The notes under the pieces are model-generated. The model ran no database searches and was not told the DNA's origin. It was given only the letters and a program-made list of their open reading frames with translations. A stretch of DNA of 61,873 nt from Clostridiaceae bacterium (GTDB taxonomy: Bacteria > Bacillota > Clostridia > CAYPLH01 > DUMO01): the NCBI GenBank assembly GCA_012839865.1, contig DUMO01000005.1, positions 1 through 61,873 on the forward strand, in the 5' to 3' direction. The position numbers and the translations under genes are program-made. Below are positions 35,116 through 44,800 of this stretch, piece by piece (position 1 is the stretch's first letter; the number at the start of each line of letters is the position of its first letter).

Positions 35116-35316
35116 ATGTTGCCTGACATTGCCGGATATACTCTTGATGAAGCAAGAAAAATTCTGGATAAGCAAGGTTACGAAATATACAATGTAAAAG
35201 TTACTGCTCCACCTGGAGAAAGAATCACTGATTATGATGATTTTTTCAGGGTCGTAAAGGTCATGCCGGTTGACGGCAATAAAGTAGAGTTGCTGGTTGT
35301 AAAGCCCCTCCAATAG
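35116..35316 (+). CDS. Small single-PASTA-domain-like protein
   Basis: The 66-residue product reads LPDIAGYTLDEARKILDKQGYEI, then VTAPPGE, and ends RVVKVMPVDGNKVELLVVKP. This is the helix-strand pattern of one PASTA unit as found in Ser/Thr kinases and penicillin-binding proteins, but without a membrane segment or partner domain. It starts 3 bases after the frr stop and its stop lies inside the terminator hairpin, so it is transcribed with frr. Its conservation at this position in related clostridia is something I believe but cannot check. Function is unknown. Confidence 0.75.
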   Translation: MLPDIAGYTLDEARKILDKQGYEIYNVKVTAPPGERITDYDDFFRVVKVMPVDGNKVELLVVKPLQ

Positions 35317-35326
35317 GAGGGGTTTG
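35305..35326 (+). terminator. Terminator at the end of the frr unit
   Basis: CCCCTCC at 35305-35311 pairs with GGAGGGG at 35316-35322 around AATA, followed by TTTGT. The stop codon of the PASTA-like gene is in the loop and stem. Confidence 0.75.
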
Positions 35327-35372
35327 TCATGTACCGATATTTTTTAGCAATTTTGCCGTTATGACACATCTA

Positions 35373-35402
35373 TTGCTTTAAGTTTGTCAACTATATTATA
35401 AT
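35373..35402 (+). promoter_or_regulatory. Promoter of the uppS-cdsA-dxr unit
   Basis: TTGCTT at 35373-35378 is followed after 18 bases by a perfect TATAAT at 35397-35402. The start of uppS is about 65 bases downstream. Confidence 0.55.
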
Positions 35403-35468
35403 AGGAGTGGTCATGCGGAAACTATTACCTTGGTTTTGTTTTCTTAATTTTGTTTGGAGGAGTTAATA

Positions 35469-36215
35469 CTGTTTAGAATAGACTGGTTTGGAAAGAATAA
35501 CCTGTTAAGCAAAAAGGAAAGGCTGCCCGGGCATATTGCCATAATTATGGACGGGAACGGGCGTTGGGCGCAAAAAAGAGGTTTGCCGAGAACGGCAGGA
35601 CACAGGGAAGGCGCCCGGACCCTTAACAGAATAGTTAAATACTGCAGCACTATCGGTATCAAATACCTTACCGTGTATGCGTTTTCAACAGAAAACTGGT
35701 CAAGGCCGAAAAGTGAAGTTGATGCCTTAATGGAGCTTTTAAAGGAGTATCTTGATAAAGCCGACAAGGAACTTGAAGGGCATGATGTTAAAATAAACGT
35801 GCTTGGCAGCAGTGAAAGGCTTTCGGAGGATTTAAAGAAGAAAATTTCAAATGTGGTTGAAAAAACAGCGAACAATAAGGGCCTTGTATTGAATGTTGCC
35901 TTCAATTACGGAGGACGGGATGAAATTGTAAATGCCGTCAGGAAAATAGCTCAGGATGTCAAAAATGGAAACATAAAAATTCAGGATATAAACGAGTCAT
36001 TGGTTTCAAAAAAATTGTATACTGCAGGAATGCCTGACCCGGAACTGGTAATACGACCCAGCGGAGAAAAAAGAATAAGCAATTTTCTCATCTGGCAATC
36101 TTCGTATGCCGAGCTTTGGTACTCAAATGTTTTATGGCCGGACTTTAAAGAAAAGCATCTTATGCAGGCCATAAAGGATTTCAACAAGAGACATAGACGG
36201 TTTGGGGGAATTTAG
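35469..36215 (+). CDS. uppS: Undecaprenyl diphosphate synthase (cis-prenyltransferase), unusual start codon
   Basis: UppS makes the C55 lipid carrier for cell-wall synthesis. The 248-residue product has HIAIIMDGNGRWA with the catalytic Asp28, YAFSTENWSRPKSEV, and the C-terminal RPSGEKRISNFLIWQ. The start is not standard. The ribosome site GGAGGAG is at 35456-35462 and the only plausible codons at the correct distance are CTG 35469 or ATA 35466. TTG 35454 overlaps the ribosome site, and the next ATG is the one inside the catalytic motif. I place it at CTG. It is immediately followed by cdsA. Confidence 0.93.
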   Translation: MFRIDWFGKNNLLSKKERLPGHIAIIMDGNGRWAQKRGLPRTAGHREGARTLNRIVKYCSTIGIKYLTVYAFSTENWSRPKSEVDALMELLKEYLDKADKELEGHDVKINVLGSSERLSEDLKKKISNVVEKTANNKGLVLNVAFNYGGRDEIVNAVRKIAQDVKNGNIKIQDINESLVSKKLYTAGMPDPELVIRPSGEKRISNFLIWQSSYAELWYSNVLWPDFKEKHLMQAIKDFNKRHRRFGGI

Positions 36216-37055
36216 TTGCTGACCAGAATAATTAGTAGTGTTGTAGGACTTGCCTTGCTTGTTCTTATTGTGCTGTCCCATCAGATTGTGCTTGGAATAA
36301 GCGCTTTTATTTTTTCGCTTATTGGAATTTATGAGTTTTATGCCGCCCTTTCAAAGCAAGGACATAAACCAATAAAACCCATAGGATATATAGCCTGCCT
36401 GCCGGTTCTGCTGGTTGGAATTTTTGGATTGTCGGACAGAGTTGGTAATTTCACGGATGTGATTAGAGTATTAAATTATTTTTTAATGGCAGTTTATGCA
36501 GTTATTATAATTTTACTTGCGCATCTTGTTTTTTTAAATAAGTCGTACAAGCTGGTCGACCTAGCCATAACTGTATTTGGAATACTGTATGTTCCATTCC
36601 TGTTATCATTTATAGTCTTAACAAGAAACATTGAAAACGGTCTTTACTTTATCTGGTTTATTTTCATTGGAGCCTGGGGCACAGACACATTTGCGTATTT
36701 TTCAGGCATACTTTTTGGCAAAAGAAAGATAATACCGGAAATAAGCCCTAAAAAGACAGTTGAAGGCACAATAGGCGGAATTTTCGGTTGCATGGCGATT
36801 ACTGCAATATACGGGGCGTTTATAAATAATTTCCTGAATATTGAAGTTCCTTTATATCATCTTGCAATCTTGGGTGCATTGAACGGCATCATTTCCCAGA
36901 TCGGCGACTGGAGTGCTTCGGCAATAAAAAGATATGCCGGAATAAAGGATTTCGGGAAGATAATACCGGGGCACGGTGGAGTTTTGGACAGGTTTGACAG
37001 TGTCCTTTTGATCGGACCTGTAATTTATTTTTATTTTAGCATTTTTCATTTATAA
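36216..37055 (+). CDS. cdsA: Phosphatidate cytidylyltransferase
   Basis: CdsA makes CDP-diacylglycerol from phosphatidate and CTP for phospholipid synthesis. The 279-residue membrane protein has about eight helices and ends with the exact family signature SAIKRYAGIKDFGKIIPGHGG-VLDRFDS (C-terminal third). The start is TTG directly after the uppS stop, with GGGGG upstream in uppS. This tight linkage implies translational coupling. Confidence 0.96.
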   Translation: MLTRIISSVVGLALLVLIVLSHQIVLGISAFIFSLIGIYEFYAALSKQGHKPIKPIGYIACLPVLLVGIFGLSDRVGNFTDVIRVLNYFLMAVYAVIIILLAHLVFLNKSYKLVDLAITVFGILYVPFLLSFIVLTRNIENGLYFIWFIFIGAWGTDTFAYFSGILFGKRKIIPEISPKKTVEGTIGGIFGCMAITAIYGAFINNFLNIEVPLYHLAILGALNGIISQIGDWSASAIKRYAGIKDFGKIIPGHGGVLDRFDSVLLIGPVIYFYFSIFHL

Positions 37056-37223
37056 TTAATTTTAGGAATGCCCCGTGAGGGTAGAATTGCAAAAACAGCA
37101 CGATGATGTTTGGCTTCTTCCCGGGGAAATGGTCATGGTATTGAGTAAGGCCATGAATACGCTTGCCTGAAACTGTGCAAATGAAATGGAAAATAATCTT
37201 AATGTACGAATGAGGAGAATTCA

Positions 37224-38366
37224 ATGGCTAAAAAAGTTACCATTCTGGGTTCAACCGGGTCCATCGGGGTGCAAACCCTCGACGTAGCCCGTAATTTAAA
37301 TATAAAAGTGATTGCCCTTTCCGCAAACTCAAATATTGATTTGCTTGTTTCGCAGGCTATTGAATTTAAACCTTTTTATGTGGCCATTGGCAGACAGGAA
37401 CTGGAAAAAGACTTGAGAGAGAAATTAAAAGGTCTGGACATCAATGTTCTAAGCGGCATGGAGGGAATTTTGAAAATCGCCTCCCTCAAGGAAGCAGATA
37501 CCGTTGTCAATGCGATTGTGGGTATTGCAGGTCTTCTGCCTACATTGGAGGCAATCAGGAGCAAAAAGGATATTGCTATAGCCAACAAGGAAACCCTGGT
37601 GACAGCGGGAGCCTTGGTCACCAGGGAAGCAAGAGAGCATGGTGTCAGGCTGCTGCCGATAGACAGTGAGCATTCTGCAATCATGCAATGTCTGGCAGGA
37701 ACCAATAGAGATGAGGTTGAAAGAATAATTTTAACAGCTTCCGGGGGACCTTTCAGGGGCAAATCCATGAGTGAGCTGAAAGATGTCTCACCTGAAGATG
37801 CCCTGAAACACCCTAACTGGAACATGGGTCCCAAAATAACCATTGATTCGGCCACTCTTATGAATAAGGGCCTGGAAGTAATAGAAGCCAGATGGCTTTT
37901 TGGAATCCCCTTTGATAAAATAAAAGTTGTAATTCATCCGCAAAGCATTATCCATTCAATGGTTGAATATGTGGACGGATCATATATGGCACAACTGGGA
38001 GCGCCTGATATGAGAACTCCGATACAACTGGCTCTTACCTGGCCGGAAAGGGAAAAAAGCAGTTTTAGAAAACTGGACTTGATAAAAGCGGGAACATTGA
38101 CCTTTGAAGAGCCGGACTATGATGTTTTTCCATGCCTGAAGCTGGCATTTGACGCCGCCCAAAGGGGAGGAACAATGCCTGTTGTGCTGAATGCAGCCAA
38201 CGAGGAAGCTGTTGCGTTGTTTTTAAGGAAAAAAATCGGTTTTTACGATATACCCGGGATTATAAAAAAAGTAATGGAAAAGCATGATGTTTTGGATGCG
38301 GAAGTATTGGAAAATATTGAAAAATCAGATAAATGGGCAAGAAATGAAGTTCCTGGCATAAAATAA
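37224..38366 (+). CDS. dxr: 1-deoxy-D-xylulose 5-phosphate reductoisomerase
   Basis: Dxr converts DXP to MEP with NADPH, the first committed step of the non-mevalonate isoprenoid pathway. The 380-residue product has the NADPH-binding VTILGSTGSIGVQTLDVA at the N-terminus, the metal site in LLPIDSEHSAIMQCL, and the catalytic-loop segment TASGGPFRG with HPNWNMGPKITIDSATLMNKGLE. GAGGAG precedes the ATG by about 7 bases. With ispG downstream and uppS upstream the cluster links isoprenoid precursor and carrier-lipid synthesis. Confidence 0.97.
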   Translation: MAKKVTILGSTGSIGVQTLDVARNLNIKVIALSANSNIDLLVSQAIEFKPFYVAIGRQELEKDLREKLKGLDINVLSGMEGILKIASLKEADTVVNAIVGIAGLLPTLEAIRSKKDIAIANKETLVTAGALVTREAREHGVRLLPIDSEHSAIMQCLAGTNRDEVERIILTASGGPFRGKSMSELKDVSPEDALKHPNWNMGPKITIDSATLMNKGLEVIEARWLFGIPFDKIKVVIHPQSIIHSMVEYVDGSYMAQLGAPDMRTPIQLALTWPEREKSSFRKLDLIKAGTLTFEEPDYDVFPCLKLAFDAAQRGGTMPVVLNAANEEAVALFLRKKIGFYDIPGIIKKVMEKHDVLDAEVLENIEKSDKWARNEVPGIK

Positions 38367-38438
38367 TTGCTGACAGATTATATTTGTGCTGTTGGAGATG
38401 AGAAGTTTTTTGCAGCTTGAATACAGGAGGTGGTTATA

Positions 38439-39734
38439 ATGCGTTTTATACTTGTTTTTCTCGCATTTAACCTTATAGTAATTGTTCACGAAATAGGCCA
38501 CTTTATGGTGGCGAAGCTTTCCGACATACAGGTGCATGAGTTTTCGATTTTTTTCGGTCCCAAACTTTTTGGATTTAAAAAGGGGGAAACCGAATACAAT
38601 TTCAGATTGCTCCCCTTAGGCGGATATGTGAGGATGGAAGGGGAGGAAGAAAAATCAGAAAGCAAGCGGGCTTACAACAAAAAGCCTTTGCTTGTGAGGG
38701 CGGCGGTTTTGTTTTCCGGACCGCTGGCGAACCTGTTATTTGCATTAATTACCCTTACAATAGTTATATCCATTACCGGTTACTCCACAACTGTCATTGA
38801 TACTGTAGTGGAAGGCTCTCCTGCTGAAAGGGCGGGACTTATGGCCGGTGATAAAGTCATATCCTATGACGGGCGAAGAATTTATCAAACCATGGACCTG
38901 GGTGTGTTCCTTTATTATACTGTGAAAGGTGAACCGGCACCGATTGTGGTTGAGCGAAACGGGACCAGACAGGAATACATTTTGCAGGCAGATGTCATAC
39001 CTCCGCAGGAAAGGTATATTTTCGGATTTGTACCAAAATCGGCAGAGGGCACCGACTCAAACGTTGTTCAGTCGGTGGATGCCGCTTCTCCGGCCGGAAA
39101 GGCCGGTTTGCTGCCAGGGGATAAAATAATCAGACTGGATGACATTGAGATTACAAACAGACAGCAAATAAATGATTACACCATGCAGAAGAAGGATAAC
39201 CCGATAAAAGTCACCGTACTCAGGGACGGGAGTGAAAAAGAACTTAATATCACACCTTATCTGGTTAAATCAGATGAACAGTATGATTTGGGCCTTATAT
39301 TTGCAACAGCGGAGCCAAACATCTTGTCAGCCATTGGCCAGGCTGTGGCTTATTCATTATCTACCATAAGAAGCAGTTATCTTTCGATTCTGTGGATGAT
39401 TACAGGGGCTGTTGCCATCGGTCAGGCCATGGGTCCTGTCGGGATAATTGATGCAATGAATGATGTTGTTCAGCAGAGTCCGACCTTCTCTTTAGTAATA
39501 TTAAACCTGCTTAATGTATCAGCTTTTATCAGCATTGCCCTTGGAATATCCAACCTTTTGCCGATTCCCCCGGCTGACGGAAGCAAGCTTGTTCTTCTCG
39601 GGGTTGAGGGAATCAGGAGGAAACCTATTCCTATAGAAAAAGAAGCCTTTATAATGATGGCTGGATTTATAATCATGCTTTTGCTGCTGGTTATTCTGAC
39701 ATATAACGATATATTAAGGGTGTTTTTCAGTTAA
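38439..39734 (+). CDS. rseP: Site-2 metalloprotease RseP/RasP (M50)
   Basis: RseP/RasP cleaves membrane-embedded substrates such as anti-sigma factors and signal-peptide remnants. The 431-residue product has the zinc motif HEIGH at about residue 17 in the first membrane helix. Two PDZ domains follow (GSPAERAGLMAGDKVISYDG and ASPAGKAGLLPGDKIIRLDD), and the second metal-binding motif is NLLPIPPADG, where the usual LDG is ADG. ATG 38439 is set by AGGAGG 8 bases upstream. Two PDZ copies in tandem, as in E. coli RseP, is slightly more than many Bacillus homologues. Confidence 0.95.
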   Translation: MRFILVFLAFNLIVIVHEIGHFMVAKLSDIQVHEFSIFFGPKLFGFKKGETEYNFRLLPLGGYVRMEGEEEKSESKRAYNKKPLLVRAAVLFSGPLANLLFALITLTIVISITGYSTTVIDTVVEGSPAERAGLMAGDKVISYDGRRIYQTMDLGVFLYYTVKGEPAPIVVERNGTRQEYILQADVIPPQERYIFGFVPKSAEGTDSNVVQSVDAASPAGKAGLLPGDKIIRLDDIEITNRQQINDYTMQKKDNPIKVTVLRDGSEKELNITPYLVKSDEQYDLGLIFATAEPNILSAIGQAVAYSLSTIRSSYLSILWMITGAVAIGQAMGPVGIIDAMNDVVQQSPTFSLVILNLLNVSAFISIALGISNLLPIPPADGSKLVLLGVEGIRRKPIPIEKEAFIMMAGFIIMLLLLVILTYNDILRVFFS

Positions 39735-39856
39735 GCTGAGTTTTTGAAAGGGTTTTGCGAAGCCCTGTTATTAAGTTGCTGTGTAAATTGGTAATACAGG
39801 ATTTTGTTTTTACAAAATATTTAAATTATTACAATTTTTAAATGGTGAAGCACAAT

Positions 39857-40942
39857 ATGTCAATTAATCAAGGGTATATAAAACGCAGAGTTTCGAAAAA
39901 ATTCAATATAGGGGATGTTTTGATTGGCGGGGATGCGGAAATTTCCGTCCAATCAATGACCAACACAAATACAAGGGATATAAAGGCAACGGCGGAACAG
40001 ATAAAAAGGCTTGAGGATGCCGGTTGTGATATAGTGAGAGTTGCAGTTTTTGATCTGGAATGCTGCGAAGCCATCAGGGAAATAAAAAAGCATATTAAAA
40101 TTCCCCTTGTGGCGGATATTCATTTTGATTACCGCCTCGCACTGGAAAGCATGAAGGCCGGCGTAGACAAAATAAGGATCAATCCGGGAAACATCGGTGA
40201 TGCGGAACGTGTGAAAAAAGTTGTGACAATGGCGAAAGAAAGAGGCATCCCGATAAGGATTGGAGTAAATTCAGGCTCCCTGGAGGGATCCATCCTGGAT
40301 AAGTATAACGGAGTGACTGCCGAAGGGATGGTGGAAAGTGCCCTGTATCATGTAAGAATACTGGAGGAGCTGAATTTTGATAAAATTGTAATTTCAATCA
40401 AATCCTCAAGCGTTCCCCTGACCATAGAAGCATACCGACTGATATCGCAAAAATGCTCTTACCCCCTTCATCTTGGAGTTACGGAAGCGGGCACTGTTTT
40501 CGGGGGTACTGTAAAATCCGCGGTAGCTTTGGGGTGTCTTCTGGCTGAAGGTATTGGCGATACAATAAGGGTTTCCCTGACCGGAGACCCTGTTGAGGAA
40601 ATCAGGGCAGGACATGAAATTTTAAAATCCCTTGGACTTCGGAAAAGCGGAATTGAGCTTGTTTCCTGTCCAACTTGCGGAAGGTGCAATATCGACCTTA
40701 TCAATATTGCAAATGAAGTGGAAAAAAGGCTTTCTGATTTTAACAAAAGCATTAAAGTGGCGGTTATGGGTTGTGCGGTTAACGGACCCGGAGAGGCCAG
40801 GGAAGCGGATATTGGGATTGCCGGGGGCAGAGGTGAAGCCTTGTTGTTTATGAAGGGAAAAATAGTAAGAAAAATCCCCCAGGAAAGAGTTGTTGATGAA
40901 CTTGTTGCAGAAATCAGGAAAAATTTCGGTGATGAACTCTAA
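39857..40942 (+). CDS. ispG: 4-hydroxy-3-methylbut-2-enyl diphosphate synthase (flavodoxin)
   Basis: IspG (GcpE) reduces MEcPP to HMBPP with a 4Fe-4S cluster in the MEP pathway. The 361-residue product begins with a TIM-barrel ([17 protein letters not shown]-like) and ends with the cluster ligands CPTCGRC and [17 protein letters not shown] choose ATG 39857, with GGTGA upstream; ATG 39842 includes that site. It sits 123 bases after rseP. Confidence 0.96.
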   Translation: MSINQGYIKRRVSKKFNIGDVLIGGDAEISVQSMTNTNTRDIKATAEQIKRLEDAGCDIVRVAVFDLECCEAIREIKKHIKIPLVADIHFDYRLALESMKAGVDKIRINPGNIGDAERVKKVVTMAKERGIPIRIGVNSGSLEGSILDKYNGVTAEGMVESALYHVRILEELNFDKIVISIKSSSVPLTIEAYRLISQKCSYPLHLGVTEAGTVFGGTVKSAVALGCLLAEGIGDTIRVSLTGDPVEEIRAGHEILKSLGLRKSGIELVSCPTCGRCNIDLINIANEVEKRLSDFNKSIKVAVMGCAVNGPGEAREADIGIAGGRGEALLFMKGKIVRKIPQERVVDELVAEIRKNFGDEL

Positions 40943-40972
40943 CTGCCCTACTTGTGAAAAGAGGAGAATTTC

Positions 40973-41605
40973 ATGAGGGTTAGTGCGATAATACCGGCAT
41001 ATAACGAGGAAAAAACAATATGCCAGGTAGTGAACTCAGTGAAAAACACTCGCCGTATAGGCGAGATTATAGTGGTCAGTGACGGTTCCATTGACAATAC
41101 GGCAATCAATGCCCGAAAATGTAATGTTAACGTAATAGAACTTAAAGAAAACGGTGGCAAGGGAGCTGCTATAAAAGCAGGGCTTGAAGCTTGCAGCGGT
41201 GATGTCATATTGCTTTTGGATGCCGACCTTGTCGGGCTTCTTGACAGTCACATTGAGGATTTGCTTTCACCGGTGCTGGACCATGATTACGATATGTCCA
41301 TAGGGGTCTTTACCAAAGGCAGACTGGCTACGGATCTGGCACACCGGATTTCACCCTATCTTTCAGGCCAGAGAGCTTTAAAAAGGAGCATACTGGAGAG
41401 TATTTCGTCACTTCCGGAATACGGGTATGGGCTGGAAATCGCCATGACACTATATGCATATGAAAATAAGCTGAGAGTAAAGCATGTTGAGTTAAGCAAC
41501 CTTACTCACATTATGAAAGAAGAGAAATATGGCTTCTATAAAGGCATGATTGAGCGCTTTAAAATGTACCGGCAGGTTTTAAAAGGAGCAAGATACCTGA
41601 AATAA
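40973..41605 (+). CDS. Family 2 glycosyltransferase (soluble, short)
   Basis: The 210-residue product is one GT-A domain with no membrane helix. It shows SAIIPAYNEEKTICQVV at the N-terminus, the nucleotide-binding VVSDGSIDNT, GGKGAAIKAGL, and the DxD motif in LLLDADLVGL. The acceptor is unknown; the layout resembles dolichyl-phosphate or glucosyl-3-phosphoglycerate synthase-like enzymes. It starts 30 bases after ispG with AGAGGAG and is probably in the same transcript, just before polC. Confidence 0.85.
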   Translation: MRVSAIIPAYNEEKTICQVVNSVKNTRRIGEIIVVSDGSIDNTAINARKCNVNVIELKENGGKGAAIKAGLEACSGDVILLLDADLVGLLDSHIEDLLSPVLDHDYDMSIGVFTKGRLATDLAHRISPYLSGQRALKRSILESISSLPEYGYGLEIAMTLYAYENKLRVKHVELSNLTHIMKEEKYGFYKGMIERFKMYRQVLKGARYLK

Positions 41606-41660
41606 TGAGGGGTTGCATAAAACCACTAGGTGGAATATTTTTTGCAACTTAAGAAAAAAT

Positions 41661-41764
41661 TCCGTGGCTATTGGATTGCCTGGATGGGTTCTGCAAAAAA
41701 GCCATGGTTATTGGGTTGACTGAACGGGTTCTGCAAAAAAAGCCCGTGATTTTGGTCAATGAGA
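41661..41764 (+). repeat. 40-bp tandem repeat upstream of polC
   Basis: Unit 1 (41661-41700) and unit 2 (41701-41740) are exactly 40 bases each and share TTGG-TTG-C-TG-A-GGGTTCTGCAAAAAA. A partial third unit (GCCCGTGATTTTGGTCAATGA) follows to about 41764. They are non-coding despite an open frame from 41671. Confidence 0.7.
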
Positions 41765-41823
41765 TGAAAATGCATGTTTTTCAAAAGAAAAAGAGTGTTA
41801 GAAATACAAGGGGTTGTAAGGTC

Positions 41824-44800
41824 ATGGAAAATTCAGCATATAAAGAATGGTTTTATTCACTGGCGGAGGCAGAAGATAAAGAAATAATAAATAATGTATC
41901 CATCGACAGTGTTAACGTATATAAGAAAACCGGTAAACTTGAAGTAGTCATTTCAGCCGATAAATTGGTGCCTGCAGCGTTTATATGCAGGCTTGAAGAT
42001 ACATTAAGCAAGAAATTGGGAATCAGTACCGTGGTTGTTAAACCCAGGTTCAATATAAATACTCCTCTTGATAACGTATTATCCGAATATTGGGAAGACA
42101 TACTGTATCTGGTGGGCCGTAAGATTGCTCTTACCAACAGTATTTTGACCAAGTCAACTTACGAACTGTCAGGGTCAAGGCTGACTGTAAATCTGAAAAC
42201 TGTAGGCAGTGACATTGCCAGGTCCCAAAAATGCGATTCAGTTATTCAGGAAATCATATATAATCTCTTTAACCAGGAAGTCAAGGTTGAGTTTGTTGAT
42301 GCTGCCATTGATGAAGAGGCAAAGAAAGAATATTTTGAAAATAAAGAAAATGAAGAAATGGAGCTTATTAACAATATTATAGATTTCAAAAGCATAAAAT
42401 CCGGAAAAAAGTCTTCAAGAAACAGGCATAATGATGCAGAGGACAATTTCAAAAGAATAATTATAGGTAAAAAATTCAATGATAAGCCGGTTCCAATGAA
42501 TAGTATCAATGAAGCATCCGGGAAAGTCACAGTGGCCGGAGATGTTTTCAAGGTTGAAACCAGGGAGATCCGTGGTGGCAAGACACTGTTCACTTTCAAT
42601 GTCACCGACTATACAAATTCTCTTACGGCAAAACTGTTTCTTGAGAAGGAAAAACTGGCCAGGGTGCAGGAGGCAATCAGGGAAGGTACCTCCGTTAGTA
42701 TCAGGGGTGAGGTGCAGTATGACAAATATGCAAGAGACATCGTTCTGTTAGCTTATGATATTATTGAAGTGGAAAAAGAAGTAAAAAAGGATAACGCTGA
42801 AACAAAGCGTGTTGAACTTCATCTGCACACCCAGATGAGTGCCATGGACGGCGTTTCTCCAGTGAAGGACATAGTGAAACGAGCCATAAGCTGGGGGCAT
42901 AAGGCGGTTGCAATAACCGATCACGGTGTATTGCAGGCTTATCCCGATGCCTTTGCAGCTGCAGGAAAGAATATTAAAATCATTTACGGAGTGGAATGCT
43001 ATCTTGTAGACAGTCAGATTCCCATTGTGTTTCGCTCAAAGGGCCAGTCCCTGGATGGAGATTTTGTTGTTTTTGACATTGAAACCACCGGCCTTGATCC
43101 ATTCACAGATAAAATTACCGAGATTGGCGCAGTCAGAATAAGTAACGGACAAATCCTTGAGGAATTCAGCACATTTGTCAATCCCGAAATCAGCATACCT
43201 GAAAATATTGCTAAGCTTACAGGTATTGACGATAATCTTGTGGCAAACGCCCCCAGGATTGAAGAAGTGCTGCCCGAATTTTTGAAATTCGTCGGGGATA
43301 GTCCTCTTGTAGCCCATAATGCAACCTTCGATTATGGATTTATAATGCAAAACTTAAGAAAACTTGACATGAAAGCCGAGTATACACTGATAGATACTCT
43401 TGAGTTGTCCCGCAAGCTGTTCCCTGATTTGTCCAAATACAAACTCAGCAGCGTTGCAAAGCATTTGCAGTTGGAATCAGACAGATATCACAGGGCATCC
43501 GATGATGCCGGCATACTTGCAAGAATTTTTATAAAATGCATTGAGCTTTTGAAGAAAAGAGAAGTCAAAAATCTGGATGATATCGAAAAATGTTTTGGAA
43601 CCGACGATCAGGACGTTTTGAGAGCCGAACCCTTTCATGCCATACTGCTGGCTAAAAACCGGACAGGACTTAAAAATCTTTACAGGATTGTGTCGGATTC
43701 GCACATAAAATACTTCTATAAAAAACCCAGGGTGCCCAAAAAGCTCCTGGCTGAATTCCGTAACGGCATTATTGTAGGAAGTGCCTGTGAAGCCGGAGAA
43801 ATTTTTCGAGCCATCCTTGAAAATAAAAATGAAACGGAAATTGAAAAACTGGTCCGGTTCTATGACTATCTTGAGATTCAACCTCTGGGGAACAACCGTT
43901 TTTTAATAAACAATGGAACCGTAAGAGGTGAAGAGGATTTAATCAACATCAATAAAAAAATTATCGAGTTGGGGGGAAAATTCAACAAGCCTGTTGTAGC
44001 CACGTGTGATGTGCATTTTCTTGATGAAAAGGATGAGGTTTTCCGGAGAATCATAATGGCAGGACAGGGATACGCGGATGCGGATTACCAGGCTCCCCTG
44101 TATTTTCGCACAACTGAGGAGATGCTGCGGGAATTTGAATACCTGGGGCAGGAAAAGGCATATGAGGTGGTTGTTGAGAACACAAACAAAATAGCCGGAA
44201 TGATTTCAGACATTACACCCGTTCCCAAAGGAACCTTCCCGCCCAAGATGGAAGGTGCGGAGGAACAGATTAAAAATATGGCCGAGAGCAAGGCAAAGGA
44301 AGTTTATGGGGACCCTCTTCCAAATATTGTAAGGGAGAGGTTGGACAAGGAACTTAATTCCATTATCAAGAATGGATTTGCCGTAATGTACCTGATAGCT
44401 CAGAAACTTGTTGCCAAGTCCATGAAGGACGGGTATCTTGTCGGGTCCAGGGGTTCGGTGGGCTCATCCTTTGTGGCAAACATGGTGGGAATTACTGAAG
44501 TCAACTCCTTGCAGCCGCATTATCTGTGTACAAACTGCAGGCATTCGGAATTCATTACAGACGGAAGTGTTGAATGCGGATTTGACTTGCCTGACAAAAA
44601 CTGCCCGAAATGCGGAAATCCAATGAGCAAGAACGGTATGGATATTCCTTTTGAAACCTTCCTGGGGTTTGAAGGTGACAAGGAACCGGATATTGATCTG
44701 AACTTCTCCGGAGATTATCAGCCGGTTGTACATAAATATACCGAGGAATTGTTTGGGGTTGGGCATGTTTTCAGAGCAGGCACAATTACAACAATTGCCT

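Noticed and set aside
37075-37170. 31-codon frame between cdsA and dxr (GTG start, AGGA upstream)
   Set aside because: Too short, no recognisable family, weak ribosome site; most likely chance.
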